A stretch of DNA of 64,000 nt, from positions 1,180,860-1,244,859 of the forward strand of contig NZ_LMJF01000001.1 of the NCBI RefSeq assembly GCF_001429785.1, given 5' to 3'. The notes under the pieces are model-generated. The model saw only the letters and a list, made by a program, of their open reading frames with translations. It ran no database searches and was not told the DNA's origin. Positions 28,386-38,313 of this stretch are shown here, piece by piece; the first letter of the stretch is position 1; each line of letters starts with the position of its first letter. The position numbers and the translations under genes were made by a program. This stretch comes from Lysobacter sp. Root916 (lineage in GTDB: Bacteria; Pseudomonadota; Gammaproteobacteria; Xanthomonadales; Xanthomonadaceae).

Positions 28386-29529
28386 GCCGGTCCGCGCGCG
28401 CCTGCTGGAGGACCTGTCGGAGCTGGCGCCCGCACAGTGGGACGCGCTCCACGACGGCCGCAATCCCTTCGTCGCGCATGCCTTCCTGTCCGGCCTGGAG
28501 CGGCACGGCTGCTTGCGCGAAGAATGGGGCTGGCGGCCCCAGCACCTCACGCTGTGGCGCGGCGACCAGCTGATCGCGGCGGCACCCGCCTATCTCAAGG
28601 ACAACTCGCACGGCGAGTTCGTGTTCGACCACGCCTGGGCCCATGCCTACGCGCAACACGGGCTGGACTATTTCCCCAAGTGGCTGTGCGCGGTGCCCTA
28701 CTCGCCGGTGACCGGCCCGCGCCTGCTCGCGCACGAGCCCGCCGACCGCCGCCTGCTGGTCGAGGCCATGAGCGCGCTGGCCGAACGCCTGGCGCTGTCA
28801 TCGGCGCATGTGAACTTCCACGGCGAGGGTGAGGACGCACTGTTCGGCGACGACTGGCTCGCGCGCAGCGACGTCCAGTACCACTGGCGAAATCCCGCCG
28901 GCGCCGACGGTCCGGCCTGGCGCGATTTCGAAGCCTTCCTGGCCGCGTTCGACCACAAGCACCGTAAGAACATCCGCCAGGAGCGCGCCAAGGTCGCGCG
29001 CGCCGGGGTGCGCTTCCGCACCGTCGAAGGCGCCGACGCCAGCGACGCCGATCTGGCGCTGATGCACGGCTTCTATCTGCGCACCTTCGCCGATTACGGC
29101 AACCATCCAGCGCTGACCCTGGACTTCCTGCGCCACCTGGCGCGCGAGTTGCCACGCGCGCTGGTGATGTTTCTGGCCGAGCTGGACCGCCGCGCCATCG
29201 CCGGCGCGTTGTGCCTGCGCGGCGGCGATACCCTCTACGGCCGCTACTGGGGCGCCGAGACCGCCCTGCCCGGTCTGCATTTCGAGACCTGCTACTACCA
29301 GGGCATCGACTACTGCCTGCGCGAAGGCCTCAGCCGCTTCGAGCCCGGCGCCCAGGGCGAGCACAAACTCGCGCGCGGCTTCCTGCCCACCTTCGTGCGC
29401 AGCCGCCACTGGATCGCCCACGAAGGCTTCCGCGCCGCGCTCGCGCCCTGGTGCCGCGACGAACGCGCATCGATCCGCGACTACGCCCGCACCTTGGCCG
29501 AGCACAGCCCGTTCAAGCAGGCCGACTGA
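28363..29529 (+). CDS. FemAB-like GNAT protein (COG3146/DUF482)
   Basis: 388 residues. Diagnostic stretches are AQWDALHDGRNPFVAHAFLSGLE near the N-terminus, KDNSHGEFVFDHAWAHAYAQHG, and FETCYYQGIDYCLREGLSRFEPGAQGEHKLARGF near the C-terminus. The family has two tandem acetyltransferase-like folds as in Fem peptidyl-transferases, but its real substrate in Gram-negatives is not known. Cytosolic. The first codons overlap the end of the GNAT gene in another frame. Confidence 0.85.
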   Translation: MSTDAATEPVRARLLEDLSELAPAQWDALHDGRNPFVAHAFLSGLERHGCLREEWGWRPQHLTLWRGDQLIAAAPAYLKDNSHGEFVFDHAWAHAYAQHGLDYFPKWLCAVPYSPVTGPRLLAHEPADRRLLVEAMSALAERLALSSAHVNFHGEGEDALFGDDWLARSDVQYHWRNPAGADGPAWRDFEAFLAAFDHKHRKNIRQERAKVARAGVRFRTVEGADASDADLALMHGFYLRTFADYGNHPALTLDFLRHLARELPRALVMFLAELDRRAIAGALCLRGGDTLYGRYWGAETALPGLHFETCYYQGIDYCLREGLSRFEPGAQGEHKLARGFLPTFVRSRHWIAHEGFRAALAPWCRDERASIRDYARTLAEHSPFKQAD

Positions 29530-29689
29530 GACGCCTTGCCCCTCCTTGCTGTACCTCTGTGGCCTCCCTCCTTTGTCGCAGGGTGAGCACTGCGTTCAAG
29601 ACCGGCCGGGCTGGGGAGCATGCGCTTTCGATCCGCCGCGCCCCGCACCAGCCCTGCAGCCGTACGCCAACTCGGCGATCATGCCCGCG

Positions 29690-30448
29690 ATGAGTCCCCT
29701 GCCCACGCTGCTGTCGGCCGATCCCGAGTCCCCGTTCCCGCCCGCCGAGCGTGCCCTGCGCCGGCCGGAGGGTCTGCTCGCGGCGGGCGGCGACCTGACG
29801 CCGACGCGGCTGCTCAACGCCTATCGGCACGGCATCTTCCCCTGGTACGCCGAAGGCCAGCCCCTGCTGTGGTGGTGCCCCGACCCGCGCACGGTGTTCC
29901 GCAGCGACGGCGTGCGCCTGTCCTCGAAGTTCCGTCGCCAACTGCGCCGCAGCGCCTGGCGCCTGCGCGCCGACACCGCCTTCGCCGAGGTCGTCGACGC
30001 TTGCGCGCACATGCCGCGCCCCGGCCAGGACGGCACCTGGATCACCGACGAAATGCGCGCGGCCTATCTGCAGCTGCACCGGCTGGGCCATGCGCATTCG
30101 GTCGAGGTCTATGACGGCGAGCGCCTGGTCGGCGGCATCTACGGCGTGGCGATCGGACGCATGTTCTTCGGCGAGTCCATGGTCTCGCTGCAATCGGGCG
30201 GCTCCAAGGTCGCCCTGGCGGGACTGGCGCGGCGTCTGCACGCCTGGGGCTGGCCGCTGCTGGACGCCCAGGTCGAGAACGAGCACCTGCTGAGCCTGGG
30301 CGCGCAACTCTGGCCGCGCACGCGCTTCCTGGCGGCGGTGGCCGAACTCAGCGCCGCCGACGCCGCGCCAGGCCCCTGGACCGCGGCCTTCGGCGATCGC
30401 CCCGCCAGCGAGTTGGCCGACGCGGCCGGGGATTGCGGCGCCGATTAA
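29690..30448 (+). CDS. aat: Leucyl/phenylalanyl-tRNA-protein transferase
   Basis: 252 residues from the ATG at 29690 (another at 29681). GGDLTPTRLLNAYRHGIFPWY, LWWCPDPRTVF, and GGIYGVAIGRMFFGESMVS are the conserved blocks of Aat. The enzyme adds Leu or Phe to proteins with basic N-termini, marking them for ClpS/ClpAP. The clpS and clpA genes lie 5 to 8 kb downstream in this window, as is usual in Xanthomonadaceae. Confidence 0.95.
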   Translation: MSPLPTLLSADPESPFPPAERALRRPEGLLAAGGDLTPTRLLNAYRHGIFPWYAEGQPLLWWCPDPRTVFRSDGVRLSSKFRRQLRRSAWRLRADTAFAEVVDACAHMPRPGQDGTWITDEMRAAYLQLHRLGHAHSVEVYDGERLVGGIYGVAIGRMFFGESMVSLQSGGSKVALAGLARRLHAWGWPLLDAQVENEHLLSLGAQLWPRTRFLAAVAELSAADAAPGPWTAAFGDRPASELADAAGDCGAD

Positions 30449-30456
30449 CGCTATTT

Positions 30457-30485
30457 TTGCGTCGATGCGCCAGGCGTGGCACAAT
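30457..30485 (+). promoter_or_regulatory. Sigma-70 promoter of infA
   Basis: TTGCGT at 30457-30462 and CACAAT at 30480-30485 with a 17-bp spacer, about 50 bp upstream of the infA start. Confidence 0.6.
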
Positions 30486-30535
30486 GCCGGGCTTCGCGGG
30501 CGCGAAACGCCCGTTCTTCCTCATTCAGGAAACAC

Positions 30536-30754
30536 ATGGCAAAAGATGACGTGATCGAATTCGAGGGCACGGTGGCGGAAACCCTTCCGAACACCATGTT
30601 CCGCGTGCGCCTCGAAAACGGGCACGAGATCATCGCCCACATTTCGGGACGGATGCGCAAGAACTACATCCGCATCCTGACCGGCGACAAGGTCAAGGTC
30701 GAAATGACGCCTTACGACCTGACCAAGGGACGCATCACCTACCGCATGAAGTAA
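30536..30754 (+). CDS. infA: Translation initiation factor IF-1
   Basis: 72 residues, the standard length: [40 protein letters not shown] and [13 protein letters not shown] cover the whole S1-like OB fold. It binds the ribosomal A site during initiation. The gene is transcribed alone, with its own promoter and a strong terminator directly after it. Confidence 0.98.
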   Translation: MAKDDVIEFEGTVAETLPNTMFRVRLENGHEIIAHISGRMRKNYIRILTGDKVKVEMTPYDLTKGRITYRMK

Positions 30755-31096
30755 GTGCGGTTGCGAGCAGCGATCAGAAAAAAAGCGGCCTATGGCCGCT
30801 TTTTTCGTTTCGGCCCTCCCGCCGTGTTCCCGGCGCCAGCGTTATACGCTGAGGATGTGCCTAACGGCACAAACAACCCTAACGCGTAGCGCCCGCCTCG
30901 GCTTACGGCGCAAATGCCGCGCATAGGCAGTCGCGCGCGCGCATTGGGCTGTGCTACGTTCGGGATAAGGCCATTTCCGCATTGGAAATCCGATCCCTGT
31001 GCGAGTCAGGGCGCACGCACAAGGAGGGTGCTCGGAACGCGCCCATTCCGGAACGCCGCCAAGCGCGCGGCGCTCCGCTGCCAAGGAGGAACGCAC
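30755..31096. other. Intergenic region between infA and the lanthipeptide precursor
   Basis: 342 bp holding the infA terminator and the upstream region of the precursor gene. The 250 bp before the precursor are less GC-rich around 30840-30890. I could not settle on a promoter. Confidence 0.5.
30778..30806. terminator. Intrinsic terminator after infA, bidirectional
   Basis: Stem GCGGCC/GGCCGC with loop TAT, an A-run before it and a T-run at 30800-30805. It isolates infA from the lanthipeptide genes. Confidence 0.9.
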
Positions 31097-31261
31097 ATGC
31101 CTGCACGGATCCCCGAAGACGTCATGAACCGGCTGATGATCGAAAGCGTCGGCGATGTCGAGTTGAAGGACGAAAAGCTGGTCGACCAGACCGCGAATCT
31201 TCGCTCCCCGGTCGACACCGTACGTTGCACCTGCATGATCGGCGCCGACTACTTCGGTTGA
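31097..31261 (+). CDS. lanA: Class II lanthipeptide precursor
   Basis: 54 residues, preceded by a strong AAGGAGGA (31083-31090) seven bases from the ATG. The N-terminal part (RIPEDVMNRLMIESVGDVELKDE) is an acidic helical leader. The C-terminal part holds Thr32, Ser37, Thr41 and Thr45 and the only two Cys, 44 and 46, in VRCTCMIGADYFG. There is no Gly-Gly or Gly-Ala cleavage site of the usual class II type. The LanM gene starts 97 bp downstream on the same strand, so cotranscription is likely. The call rests on position, size and Ser/Thr/Cys content. Confidence 0.75.
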   Translation: MPARIPEDVMNRLMIESVGDVELKDEKLVDQTANLRSPVDTVRCTCMIGADYFG

Positions 31262-31358
31262 CGCACCCACGATCCGGGTCGCCGCGACGCGGCCCGGATC
31301 GCTACCAGGACCGCCCGCACCCACGCGCATCGGCGCGGGCAACGGCCTAGGACCACGG

Positions 31359-34217
31359 ATGTCCGAACCCGATCCGCCTGCCATCGAGCTGGACGACTAC
31401 ACGCCTTTCGAGGCCGGTCTGCTGCCCTTGCTGGAATGGGCCCGGCCGCTACTCGCGCCGCCGCAACGGCGGTTGAGCGCGCTGCTGCGCCGGTTGCGGC
31501 GCGAAGCCAAGGCCCGCGAATTCGACCTGGTCGGTTTCCAGGACTCCGTCGCACGCGCGCTGGACAGGACCGCGTTGCGCTGGAGCTACCGCTGCCTGCT
31601 GCTGGAACTGCGCATCGCCCGGCACCAGCAACGCCTGCGCGGCGCGACGCCGCAGGAACGCCACGCCGATTTCCTGCGCTGGATCGGTAGCGCGGCCGGA
31701 AGGCGGCAGGTGCATGCGCGCTATCCGCTGATGCGCGCCGATGTCGAACGGCAGGTCGCCCAGAGCGAGCGCTTCCTGGCCGAGTTCCTGCAACGCCTTG
31801 CCGGCGACCGCGCACCGCTGGGCCGGCTGTTCGCCGGATGCGACCTGGGGGCCGCCACCGGATTCCGCACCGGGCTGGGCGACCCGCACGACCACGGGCG
31901 CAGCGTGGTGCGGCTGCGTTTCGAACATGGCTGCGCGTATTACAAGCCGCGCAGCTTCGCCGCGGATGTCGCTTATGCGGATTTCCTCGCCGACCTGGCC
32001 CGGCACGGCATCGCGCCTGCGCAGCGCTCGGTCGCGGTAGCGGACCTGGGCCGCTACGGCTACGCCGCCGAGGCCGTGCATGCGCCGATCGCCGATCGCC
32101 AGGACGCCGTCCAGTACTACCGGCGCTACGGCGGCCTGGTCGCGATCGCGCAATTGCTGGCGATCTCGGACCTGCACTACGAAAACCTGATCGCCAGCGG
32201 CGCCTATCCGGTCGCGATCGACCTGGAAACCCTGTTCCAGCCGCGCCTGGGTGCGCGCCACGGCGGCCGCATCCGCTACGACGTCTATGGCGCCTCGGTG
32301 CTGTTCTCCAATCTAGTGCCGCGCGCACGCGACGCCGCCGATGAGCACGATCTGAGCGGCTTGGCGTTCGCGCTGCACACCGTGACCTCGCGCGTGCCGG
32401 TGGACCCGGGCACCGATACGCTGCGTCTGGACGAGGTCGAAACGGTCACCGCGCACGGCCAGAACCTGCCGCGCTTCAACGACGGCACCCGCGCCCTGCC
32501 CCAGGACCACATCGCCGACATCGTCGCCGGCTTCGAACAGACCTACCTCGGCCTGCTCGCGATCAAGCCGGCGCTGCTGGCGCCGGACGGCCCTCTGTCC
32601 CGGTTCCGGCATGCACGCATGCGCCTGTTGCTGCGCTCGACTCATATCTACGGTCGCCTACTCTCGGCGATGTCGCACCCCAAGTTCATGGGCTCGTCGG
32701 CCGCCCGCGAGGACGTGCTGGCCCGCCTGCGCCTGGGCGAGCGGCAGTGGCCGTTCCTGGCCCAGTCGCACGGCTCCGAGCGCGAGGCCTTGCTGCGCGG
32801 CGACGTGCCGCGCTTTTCGATGACGGTCGACGGCACCGACGCGATCGACGAGCTCGGCCGCCGAATCGGCCGCACCCACGCGCGCTCGGGATGGGCGGAG
32901 GTGCGCCGTCGTTTGCGCGAGTGGTCGCCGCGCGATCTGCAGCGTCAACGCTACGTGCTCGCGCAAGCGCTGGAATGCATGCGCGCGGACGCGGTCGTGG
33001 CGCCGTCGTCGCGATCGCGCGTGCGCGAGACTTTGCCGCCGCCGCCCTCGCCAGTCGAGTTTCGCAGCGCGGCGGCGGCCATCGGCGATCGCCTGCTGGC
33101 CCTGGCCTTTCGCGATGGCCGCGGCTCGGCCTATCTGCAGGTCGAGTACGACCAGGCCGACCGCCCCGCGATACGGCCCATGGGCCTGGGGCTGTACGAA
33201 GGCCTGTGCGGGCTGGCGCTGAGCTTCGCCGAACTCGGCCGTCAGTGCCGGCAACCGCGTTACCTGCGCGCGGCCGAGGCCGCGCTGCAGTCGATCCGCC
33301 GACGCCTGCGCGACGAGCCCGAGGCGCTGGCCTCGATCGGCCTGTACACCGGCACGGCCGGCTGGATCCACACCCAGTTGCAGTTGGGCCTGAGCTGGCG
33401 CCGCCGCTCCTTGCTGCGCGACGCCGTCGCCAGCGCGGCGGGCTTGCGCGAACGCATCGCTCAAGACCGCGAACTCGACCTGATCGGCGGCGCCGCCGGC
33501 TGCCTGCTGACGCTGATGCGCCTGGACGACGCCTGCCCCGACCCGGGCCTCGCGGCGCTGGCACAGGTCTGCGCCGAACACCTCGCCGCGTCCGCAACCA
33601 TCGAAGGCCGCGATGCCTATTGGCTGAGCCTGGGCGCGCCCGAGGTCCCGTTCTGCGGCTATGCCCACGGCAGCGCGGGCATAGCCGTCGCCCTGTCCGC
33701 CTACGCCCGCCGCAGCGGCCAGCGACATTTTCAAGCGCTGGCCGAGCGGGCCCTGCGCTTCGAGCGTCGCCGCAGCCGTCTCGGCGCGGATGCCTCGACG
33801 CAGGCGGATCCGGCGTCCTGGTGCCACGGCGCCGGCGGCCGCGGCATGTCGCGCCTGCTGCTGGCGCGGACGCTGCCGCAGCCCCCTGTCGAAGCCGAGC
33901 TCGACGCCTGCCTGGCCACGGTCGAACGCACCGGCCTGAGCGGCAGTCACTGCCTTTGCCACGGCCAGCTCGGTCAGCTGGATTTCATGCTGCAACTCGC
34001 GTTGCATCGCGGCGATCGCGATTTGCTGCGACGCTGCCGCAGCTATGGCGCACGGATCCTGCAGCAAGGCCGGCAGTGCTGGCGTTGCGGCGTGAATCAA
34101 CCCGGCCAGGAGCCGCTGGGCCTGATGATCGGTCTATCCGGCATCGCCTACGGCCTGCTGCGCCTGGCCGACCCGAGGCGCACGCCCTCTGTGTTGAATC
34201 CGGGCTTGGCGCAATGA
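31359..34217 (+). CDS. lanM: Class II lanthipeptide synthetase LanM
   Basis: 952 residues, a full-length bifunctional enzyme. The N-terminal DUF4135 dehydratase part has YYKPRSF (about 193-199), DLHYENLIAS (about 271) and VAIDLETLF (about 285), the kinase-like ATP site that phosphorylates Ser/Thr and eliminates the phosphate. The C-terminal LanC-like cyclase, from about residue 600, has GLGLYEGLCGLAL, CGYAHGSAGIAVAL, SWCHGAGGRG and CLCHGQLGQ; the last two carry the Cys, Cys-His zinc site. It should turn the upstream 54-residue peptide into a lanthionine-ringed product. No LanT, LanP or immunity gene is adjacent. Confidence 0.93.
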   Translation: MSEPDPPAIELDDYTPFEAGLLPLLEWARPLLAPPQRRLSALLRRLRREAKAREFDLVGFQDSVARALDRTALRWSYRCLLLELRIARHQQRLRGATPQERHADFLRWIGSAAGRRQVHARYPLMRADVERQVAQSERFLAEFLQRLAGDRAPLGRLFAGCDLGAATGFRTGLGDPHDHGRSVVRLRFEHGCAYYKPRSFAADVAYADFLADLARHGIAPAQRSVAVADLGRYGYAAEAVHAPIADRQDAVQYYRRYGGLVAIAQLLAISDLHYENLIASGAYPVAIDLETLFQPRLGARHGGRIRYDVYGASVLFSNLVPRARDAADEHDLSGLAFALHTVTSRVPVDPGTDTLRLDEVETVTAHGQNLPRFNDGTRALPQDHIADIVAGFEQTYLGLLAIKPALLAPDGPLSRFRHARMRLLLRSTHIYGRLLSAMSHPKFMGSSAAREDVLARLRLGERQWPFLAQSHGSEREALLRGDVPRFSMTVDGTDAIDELGRRIGRTHARSGWAEVRRRLREWSPRDLQRQRYVLAQALECMRADAVVAPSSRSRVRETLPPPPSPVEFRSAAAAIGDRLLALAFRDGRGSAYLQVEYDQADRPAIRPMGLGLYEGLCGLALSFAELGRQCRQPRYLRAAEAALQSIRRRLRDEPEALASIGLYTGTAGWIHTQLQLGLSWRRRSLLRDAVASAAGLRERIAQDRELDLIGGAAGCLLTLMRLDDACPDPGLAALAQVCAEHLAASATIEGRDAYWLSLGAPEVPFCGYAHGSAGIAVALSAYARRSGQRHFQALAERALRFERRRSRLGADASTQADPASWCHGAGGRGMSRLLLARTLPQPPVEAELDACLATVERTGLSGSHCLCHGQLGQLDFMLQLALHRGDRDLLRRCRSYGARILQQGRQCWRCGVNQPGQEPLGLMIGLSGIAYGLLRLADPRRTPSVLNPGLAQ

Positions 34218-34863
34218 GCCGGCGCGGACGGCACCCGCCTGCGGGGCCCTGAAAGCGGCGCAGCGCGAGCACGGGGCCGGGGATTGCGGTACGTCCGGAT
34301 GCGAGGAGATGTTGGCGACCTGGCGGCGATGCCGTCGCCGCACGCGCAGCGAAGAGAGCAAGCCGGCGGCCACACGACACCGACGGCAGGGCCGCGATGG
34401 ACGGGGCCTGGAGGTACCCGACGCCAGCGCCCGCTACAGCGCGCTCGATGGCGGTTCCTGCGAGATTCGAGCGACCCCACGCATCGATTGCGACCCAATC
34501 GCGCGCTCGCGCATCCATACCCGCATGCCGCAATCCAACCGACGTGTGGCGACGAGCGATCGTCCGTTAGGAAGATCGTCGCGATAGCTCGCGCCCTGCG
34601 CACAAGTCGCGCCGATGCGGCGCAGGGCCGAGGGATTCGTCGGCGTCTGCGGCGATTCGCGCCGGTCGCGGCCCGAATCGTCGCAAACGCCTTGCGCCGC
34701 AAAGGACGGCACGCAGCATAGGCACCGTCATACGCGTTTCGTTCGGAATCGGACATAGGCCGATGTTCACGGTGCCGGAGGTCAGGGCGACTTCCTCCAG
34801 ATTCGGCACGAACCGCGCATCACTACTTTAATCACGCCCCGTTCCCAAACCAGGAGAGATGCC
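34218..34863. other. Intergenic, no gene seen
   Basis: 646 bp after lanM. I searched it for a second precursor, a transporter fragment and an immunity gene; the open frames are Arg/Pro-rich shadows and none has a leader or Cys pattern of interest. Confidence 0.5.
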
Positions 34864-35223
34864 ATGCGCCACACCCACCGAATCACCCTGTTGCTCGCGC
34901 TCGGCCTGTGCGCCGCCAGCGCGCAAGCCGTCGCCGGCGAAGCCATCCAGGAATGCGTGGAGCTCAGCGGCTCGCAGCAGGTATCGCGCTTCGGCACCCA
35001 GTACGTGCTGGTCGCCGACGGCGACGCCTTTTACCGCCTCAGCGTCTCCAGCTCCTGCGACGGCCTGCAAATGGCGACCCGCTTCGACCTCTCCGCCGAC
35101 GGCCAGAGCGGCCGCATCTGCCCCAGCGGCACCCGCGTCAAGCTCAACAAGGACGACTGCAAGGTCAGCGCGGTCGAGCGCATCGACGAGACCGCGTACG
35201 CGCGCTACAACAAGCGCCGCTGA
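34864..35223 (+). CDS. Small secreted protein (DUF6491-like)
   Basis: 119 residues with a signal peptide ending QAVAG. The mature part, ECVELSGSQQVSRFGTQYVLVADGDAFYRLSVSSSCDGL and GRICPSGTRVKLNKDDCKVSAVERI, resembles DUF6491 proteins common in Xanthomonadaceae, with four Cys. GGAGA lies five bases before the ATG. Periplasmic; function unknown. Confidence 0.65.
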   Translation: MRHTHRITLLLALGLCAASAQAVAGEAIQECVELSGSQQVSRFGTQYVLVADGDAFYRLSVSSSCDGLQMATRFDLSADGQSGRICPSGTRVKLNKDDCKVSAVERIDETAYARYNKRR

Positions 35224-35302
35224 GCGCTGCAGAACGAGTCGCGAGCCGTGTTGCGCGGCAGGGTGCGGTGAGCGAACGCGTCGGCAGGCACCCGCCTTCG
35301 CC

Positions 35303-35323
35303 CCCTCCTTTGAAAAAGGAGGG
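35303..35323. repeat. REP-like hairpin
   Basis: CCCTCCTTT and AAAGGAGGG with a GAA loop, a perfect 9-bp stem. The sequence type (CCTCCTTTGAAAAAGGAGG followed by G-rich text) is a dispersed intergenic repeat in xanthomonads as I know it. Confidence 0.5.
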
Positions 35324-35445
35324 TTGGGGAGGATTTGCTCCTCCTCGCTACGCGACAATCCGCCCGCGAGAGGACCGGCTCGCGGCGAAGGGCGCTGGAG
35401 TAGCACCGCGATCGGCCGTCATAGCGTAACGAGAGACCCAAACCA

Positions 35446-35473
35446 AAACAGGCGGCCATCCGGCCGCCTGTTT
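35446..35473. terminator. Intrinsic terminator downstream of clpA
   Basis: A perfect 12-bp stem (AAACAGGCGGCC/GGCCGCCTGTTT) with a 4-base loop, 42 bp beyond the clpA stop. On the minus strand the stem is followed by TGGTTTGG. Confidence 0.8.
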
Positions 35474-35514
35474 CGTATCGCCTGACACCGCGCGAACAGC
35501 GCGGCGCCGTCGGA

Positions 35515-37797
35515 TCACACCGTGACCGGCAACAGCTTCTCCGGTTCGGCCTGGGCTTCGACCACCAGCTCGTCGTCCTTGACGTCGATGCTGACGCGGC
35601 CGCCGCCGATCAACTTGCCGAACAGCAACTCGTCCGCGAGCGGGCGCTTGATCTTGTCCTGGATCACGCGCGCCATCGGGCGCGCGCCCATCAGCGGATC
35701 GAAGCCGTGCTGGGCCAGCCAGTCGCGCGCGGTCGGGGTAGCGCTGAGGGTGACGTTCTTCTCGTGCAACTGCGCTTCCAGCTCGATCAGGAACTTGTCT
35801 ACCACGCGCAGGATGTGATCGAAGCCCAGCGCCTGGAACTGCACCACCGCATCGAGGCGGTTGCGGAATTCCGGGGTGAAGCTGCGACGGATCACTTCCA
35901 TGGCGTCGGTCGAATGGTCCTGCTGGGTGAAGCCGATCGTGCGCCGCGCCGCCTGCGCCGCGCCGGCGTTGGTGGTCATCACCAGGATCACGTTCTTGAA
36001 GTTGGCCTCGCGACCGTTGGTGTCGGTCAGGGTGCCGCGGTCCATGACCTGCAACAGGATGTTGAAGATGTCCGGATGCGCCTTCTCGACCTCGTCCAGC
36101 AGCAGCACGCAGTGCGGGGTCTTGACGATCTTCTCGGTCAGCAGGCCGCCCTGGTCGAAGCCGACGTAGCCCGGAGGCGCGCCGATCAGGCGGCTGACCG
36201 AATGCGGCTCCATGTACTCGGACATGTCGAAGCGCACCAGCTCGATGCCCAACTGCAGTGCGAGCTGCTTGGTGACCTCGGTCTTGCCCACGCCGGTCGG
36301 GCCGGCGAACAGGAAGTTGCCGATCGGCTTGTCCGGATTGCCCAGCCCCGAACGCGCGAGCTTGATCGCCGCGGTCAGGGTGTCGATGGCCGGATCCTGG
36401 CCGAAGATCACCATCTTGAGATTGCGCTCGAGATTGCGCAGCACGTCCTTGTCGCTGGCCGAGACCTGCTTGGTCGGGATGCGCGCCATCTTGGCCACGA
36501 TGGTCTCGATCTCTTCGATGTCGATCAGGCTCTTGCGCACGTTCTCGGGCAGCAGGCGCTGGCGCGCGCCGGCCTCGTCGATCACGTCGATGGCCTTGTC
36601 CGGCAGCAGGCGGTCGCCGATGTGCTTGACCGACAGATCCACCGCCGCCTGCAGCGCCTCGTCGGCGTAGGTTACGCCGTGGTGCGCCTCGTACTTGGGC
36701 TTGAGGCCCTGCAGGATTTCGAAGGTCTCGCCCACGGTCGGCTCGACGATGTCGATCTTCTGGAAGCGCCGCGCCAACGCGCGGTCCTTCTCGAAGATGC
36801 CGCGGTATTCCTGGAACGTGGTGGAACCGATGCAGCGCAGCTCGCCCGAGGACAGCGCCGGCTTGATCAGGTTGCTGGCGTCCATGGTGCCGCCACTGGC
36901 GGAACCGGCACCGATGATGGTGTGGATCTCGTCGATGAACAGCACCGCGTCGGGCAGCTTCTTGAGCTGCGCCAGCACCGCCTTGAGGCGCTTTTCGAAG
37001 TCGCCGCGGTACTTGGTGCCGGCCACCAGCGCGCCCAGGTCCAGGGCGTAGATGGTCGCGTTCTCCAGCACCATCGGCACGTCGCCGTCGACGATGCGCT
37101 TGGCCAGGCCTTCGGCGATCGCGGTCTTGCCCACGCCGGCCTCGCCGACGTACAGCGGGTTGTTCTTGCGCCGGCGGCACAGCACCTGGATGGTGCGCTC
37201 GACCTCGTCGGCGCGCCCGACCAGGGGGTCGATGCGGCCGTCGCGAGCGAGCTGGTTGAGGTTGACCGCGAACTCGGCCAGGGCGTCGGACTTGCCCTCG
37301 CCCTCGCCGCCCTCGGCCGGCTTGGCTTCGCCGTCCTCGTGCTGGCCGCCCGCGTCCTCGGCGCCGTGCTTGGCGATGCCGTGCGACAGGTAATTGACCA
37401 CGTCCAGGCGGGCCACGTCCTGCTGGTTGAGGAAGTAGACCGCGTGCGAGTCCTTCTCGCCGAAGATCGCCACCAGCACGTTGGCGCCGGTGACCTCCTT
37501 CTTGCCCGAGGACTGGACGTGGTAGACCGCGCGCTGCAGCACGCGCTGGAAGCCCAGGGTGGGCTGGGTATCGCGATCGACGTCCTCGGGCAGCACCGAG
37601 ACTGAGGTCGCGATGGCCTGTTCGAGGTCGCTGCGCAGTCGCGCGAAGTCGGCGCCGCAGGCCTTGAGCACGCCCTCGGCGGAGGGATTGTCCAAAAGCG
37701 CCAGCAGCAGGTGTTCGACCGTCATGTACTCGTGGCGCGCCTCGCGGGCGCGCTTGTAGCACTGGCCGATGCTGTATTCGAGATCCTTGCTGAACAT
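35515..37797 (-). CDS. clpA: ATP-dependent Clp protease ATP-binding subunit ClpA
   Basis: 760 residues from the ATG at 37797 ([19 protein letters not shown]...). The Clp N domain, two AAA+ modules with Walker A GEAGVGKT (about 219) and GPTGVGKT (about 502), and [18 protein letters not shown] are all present. A Glu/Gly-rich linker at about 150-175 ([22 protein letters not shown]) is longer than in E. coli. ClpA unfolds substrates for ClpP and receives N-degron proteins through ClpS, whose gene is just upstream. Confidence 0.96.
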   Translation of the reverse strand: MFSKDLEYSIGQCYKRAREARHEYMTVEHLLLALLDNPSAEGVLKACGADFARLRSDLEQAIATSVSVLPEDVDRDTQPTLGFQRVLQRAVYHVQSSGKKEVTGANVLVAIFGEKDSHAVYFLNQQDVARLDVVNYLSHGIAKHGAEDAGGQHEDGEAKPAEGGEGEGKSDALAEFAVNLNQLARDGRIDPLVGRADEVERTIQVLCRRRKNNPLYVGEAGVGKTAIAEGLAKRIVDGDVPMVLENATIYALDLGALVAGTKYRGDFEKRLKAVLAQLKKLPDAVLFIDEIHTIIGAGSASGGTMDASNLIKPALSSGELRCIGSTTFQEYRGIFEKDRALARRFQKIDIVEPTVGETFEILQGLKPKYEAHHGVTYADEALQAAVDLSVKHIGDRLLPDKAIDVIDEAGARQRLLPENVRKSLIDIEEIETIVAKMARIPTKQVSASDKDVLRNLERNLKMVIFGQDPAIDTLTAAIKLARSGLGNPDKPIGNFLFAGPTGVGKTEVTKQLALQLGIELVRFDMSEYMEPHSVSRLIGAPPGYVGFDQGGLLTEKIVKTPHCVLLLDEVEKAHPDIFNILLQVMDRGTLTDTNGREANFKNVILVMTTNAGAAQAARRTIGFTQQDHSTDAMEVIRRSFTPEFRNRLDAVVQFQALGFDHILRVVDKFLIELEAQLHEKNVTLSATPTARDWLAQHGFDPLMGARPMARVIQDKIKRPLADELLFGKLIGGGRVSIDVKDDELVVEAQAEPEKLLPVTV

Positions 37798-37885
37798 GGG
37801 AGGGGGCCTCCAGTACGTATGCACCCTTGATTGGGGCCGGCCGGCGGTTTTTCCATCCCCGTCGTCGCGGAGCTACAGCAGAGTT

Positions 37886-38206
37886 CTAAGCCTTTTCCAT
37901 CGTGCACAGCAAGGGGTGCTGGTGCAGCCTTGAAAATTCGTTCACTTGCGCCACCTTGGACTCGGCGACTTCGCGCGTGAAGACGCCGCAGACGCCGCGG
38001 CCGCGGGTGTGCACATGGAGCATGATCTGGGTCGCTTTCTCGGCATTCATGGGGAAAAAGCGCATCAGCACCTCCACCACGAAGTCCATCGGGGTGTAGT
38101 CGTCGTTCAGCAACAGCACGGAGTACAGCGGCGGCCGGGCGACTTCCGGCTTCCCGGTCTCCACCATGACGCCGTGGCTGTGTTCGTGATCGGTTTGTTT
38201 GGGCAT
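37886..38206 (-). CDS. clpS: Clp protease adaptor ClpS
   Basis: 106 residues from the ATG at 38206. [20 protein letters not shown] (N-degron pocket), [31 protein letters not shown] match the family throughout. ClpS hands proteins with Leu/Phe/Tyr/Trp N-termini to ClpAP. It is 88 bp upstream of clpA on the same strand. Confidence 0.96.
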   Translation of the reverse strand: MPKQTDHEHSHGVMVETGKPEVARPPLYSVLLLNDDYTPMDFVVEVLMRFFPMNAEKATQIMLHVHTRGRGVCGVFTREVAESKVAQVNEFSRLHQHPLLCTMEKA

Positions 38207-38313
38207 ACGCAAATTATACGGCCGGCAGGCCGCGAGCCGTGGACGCCCGAGAGCGCGGCAAGCAAAATGGCGGCTTCCGCCCCATCCCAACCTCCCAAGT
38301 GAAAGGAATCCCG

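Noticed and set aside
32658..34100. 480-residue minus-strand frame
   Set aside because: Antisense shadow of the lanM cyclase region.
34218..34863. Possible second lanthipeptide precursor or transporter piece
   Set aside because: No frame shows a leader plus Ser/Thr/Cys core, and none has membrane or ABC motifs.
35707..37605. 632-residue plus-strand frame
   Set aside because: It is the antisense shadow of clpA, rich in His/Arg/Asp runs without any domain.
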